NCBI GenBank assembly: GCA_030706265.1
Contig: JAUZOX010000153.1
Span: forward strand, 1 to 6,610
Source of the DNA: Bacteroidota bacterium
Lineage (GTDB): Bacteria; Bacteroidota; Bacteroidia; Bacteroidales; Cfx3-03
Reading direction: 5' to 3'
Length of the DNA stretch: 6,610 nucleotides
Shown here: one piece after another, positions 6,545 to 6,610 of the stretch
How the letters are laid out: each line of letters opens with the position of its first letter
Position numbering within the stretch: position 1 is the stretch's first letter
Notes under the pieces: generated by a model
What the model saw: only the letters and a program-made list of their open reading frames with translations
Databases searched by the model: none
Told to the model about the DNA's origin: nothing
Program-made: the position numbers and the translations under genes

Positions 6545-6610
6545 TCAGAACAGTGCCAACTGCTCTTCAATTTTGATTGTTTTCTGCCAGTCTTTGTCTG
6601 GATTTTCCAG
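6545..6610 (-). CDS. C-terminal end of a probable transposase (partial)
   Basis: Read leftward from the window edge, 21 codons run open to a TGA at 6545-6547 and end in 'IKIEEQLALF'. A C-terminal 'QL-LF' tail is common in IS4-type transposases of Bacteroidota, and the adjoining terminus-like sequence and stem-loop support a mobile element. The tail is too short to prove this: other proteins, including some DNA-repair proteins, also end in QL-LF. The start and catalytic domain are outside the window. Confidence 0.45.
   Translation of the reverse strand: MENPDKDWQKTIKIEEQLALF

Larger units (their letters stand above)
6446..6610 (-). mobile_element. Probable end of an insertion sequence (partial, runs off the window)
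   Basis: The stretch begins with AGTGTCCGGTAAAAACTC (6446-6463), which looks like an insertion-sequence terminus next to AT-rich host DNA. It continues through a stem-loop into the 3' end of a leftward reading frame. The layout (terminus, about 80-100 bases of non-coding DNA, then the transposase end) is typical of IS elements. The other terminus and any target duplication are outside the window, so the boundary and family remain unproven; an IS4-like element is my best guess from the protein tail. Confidence 0.45.

Noticed and set aside
1..6610. CRISPR arrays, tRNA or rRNA genes, riboswitches, toxin-antitoxin or other defence modules
   Set aside because: No regularly spaced repeats, cloverleaf-like sequences or recognisable defence proteins were seen; the large genes are ordinary metabolic or enzyme families.

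Overview
The window looks like chromosomal DNA from a member of the Bacteroidota, most likely a Bacteroidales-type organism. This rests on moderate GC content, gene starts without Shine-Dalgarno sequences (A-rich leaders instead), a promoter box of the Bacteroidota TAnnTTTG type, a secreted LacZ-type GH2 enzyme, and a cysteate synthase of the kind seen in sulfonolipid-making Bacteroidota. Genus cannot be fixed from the sequence alone.

Layout, left to right. Bases 1-62 hold two back-to-back stem-loops that end the leftward transcription unit. Then come three leftward (minus-strand) genes: a HIT-family nucleotide hydrolase/transferase (79-501), a PLP-dependent cysteate synthase (624-1898), and a large exported GH2 beta-galactosidase-type glycosidase (2186-5407). 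The 287-base gap between the glycosidase and the cysteate synthase holds a strong terminator (2109-2148) and a probable promoter (1947-1954) with a small palindrome next to it, so these two genes are probably separate transcription units. The HIT gene follows the cysteate synthase after 122 bases and may be co-transcribed with it.

A 212-base AT-rich divergent intergenic region (5408-5619) separates the glycosidase from a rightward gene (5620-6366). That gene encodes a small exported protein with an HELAH zinc motif and a downstream ExxxD, i.e. an uncharacterised M48-like metallopeptidase. The right edge (about 6446-6610) appears to be the end of an insertion sequence: a terminus-like sequence, a stem-loop with a T-run that would stop transcription coming from the chromosome, and the last 21 codons of a leftward gene that is probably the transposase.

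Functionally the genes do not form an obvious pathway. The glycosidase handles beta-galactosides in the periplasm or outside the cell. The cysteate synthase supplies L-cysteate, in bacteria most plausibly for capnine-type sulfonolipids. The HIT protein is a housekeeping nucleotide enzyme. I do not see a multi-gene novel system. The two items most worth attention are the cysteate synthase and the small secreted metallopeptidase.
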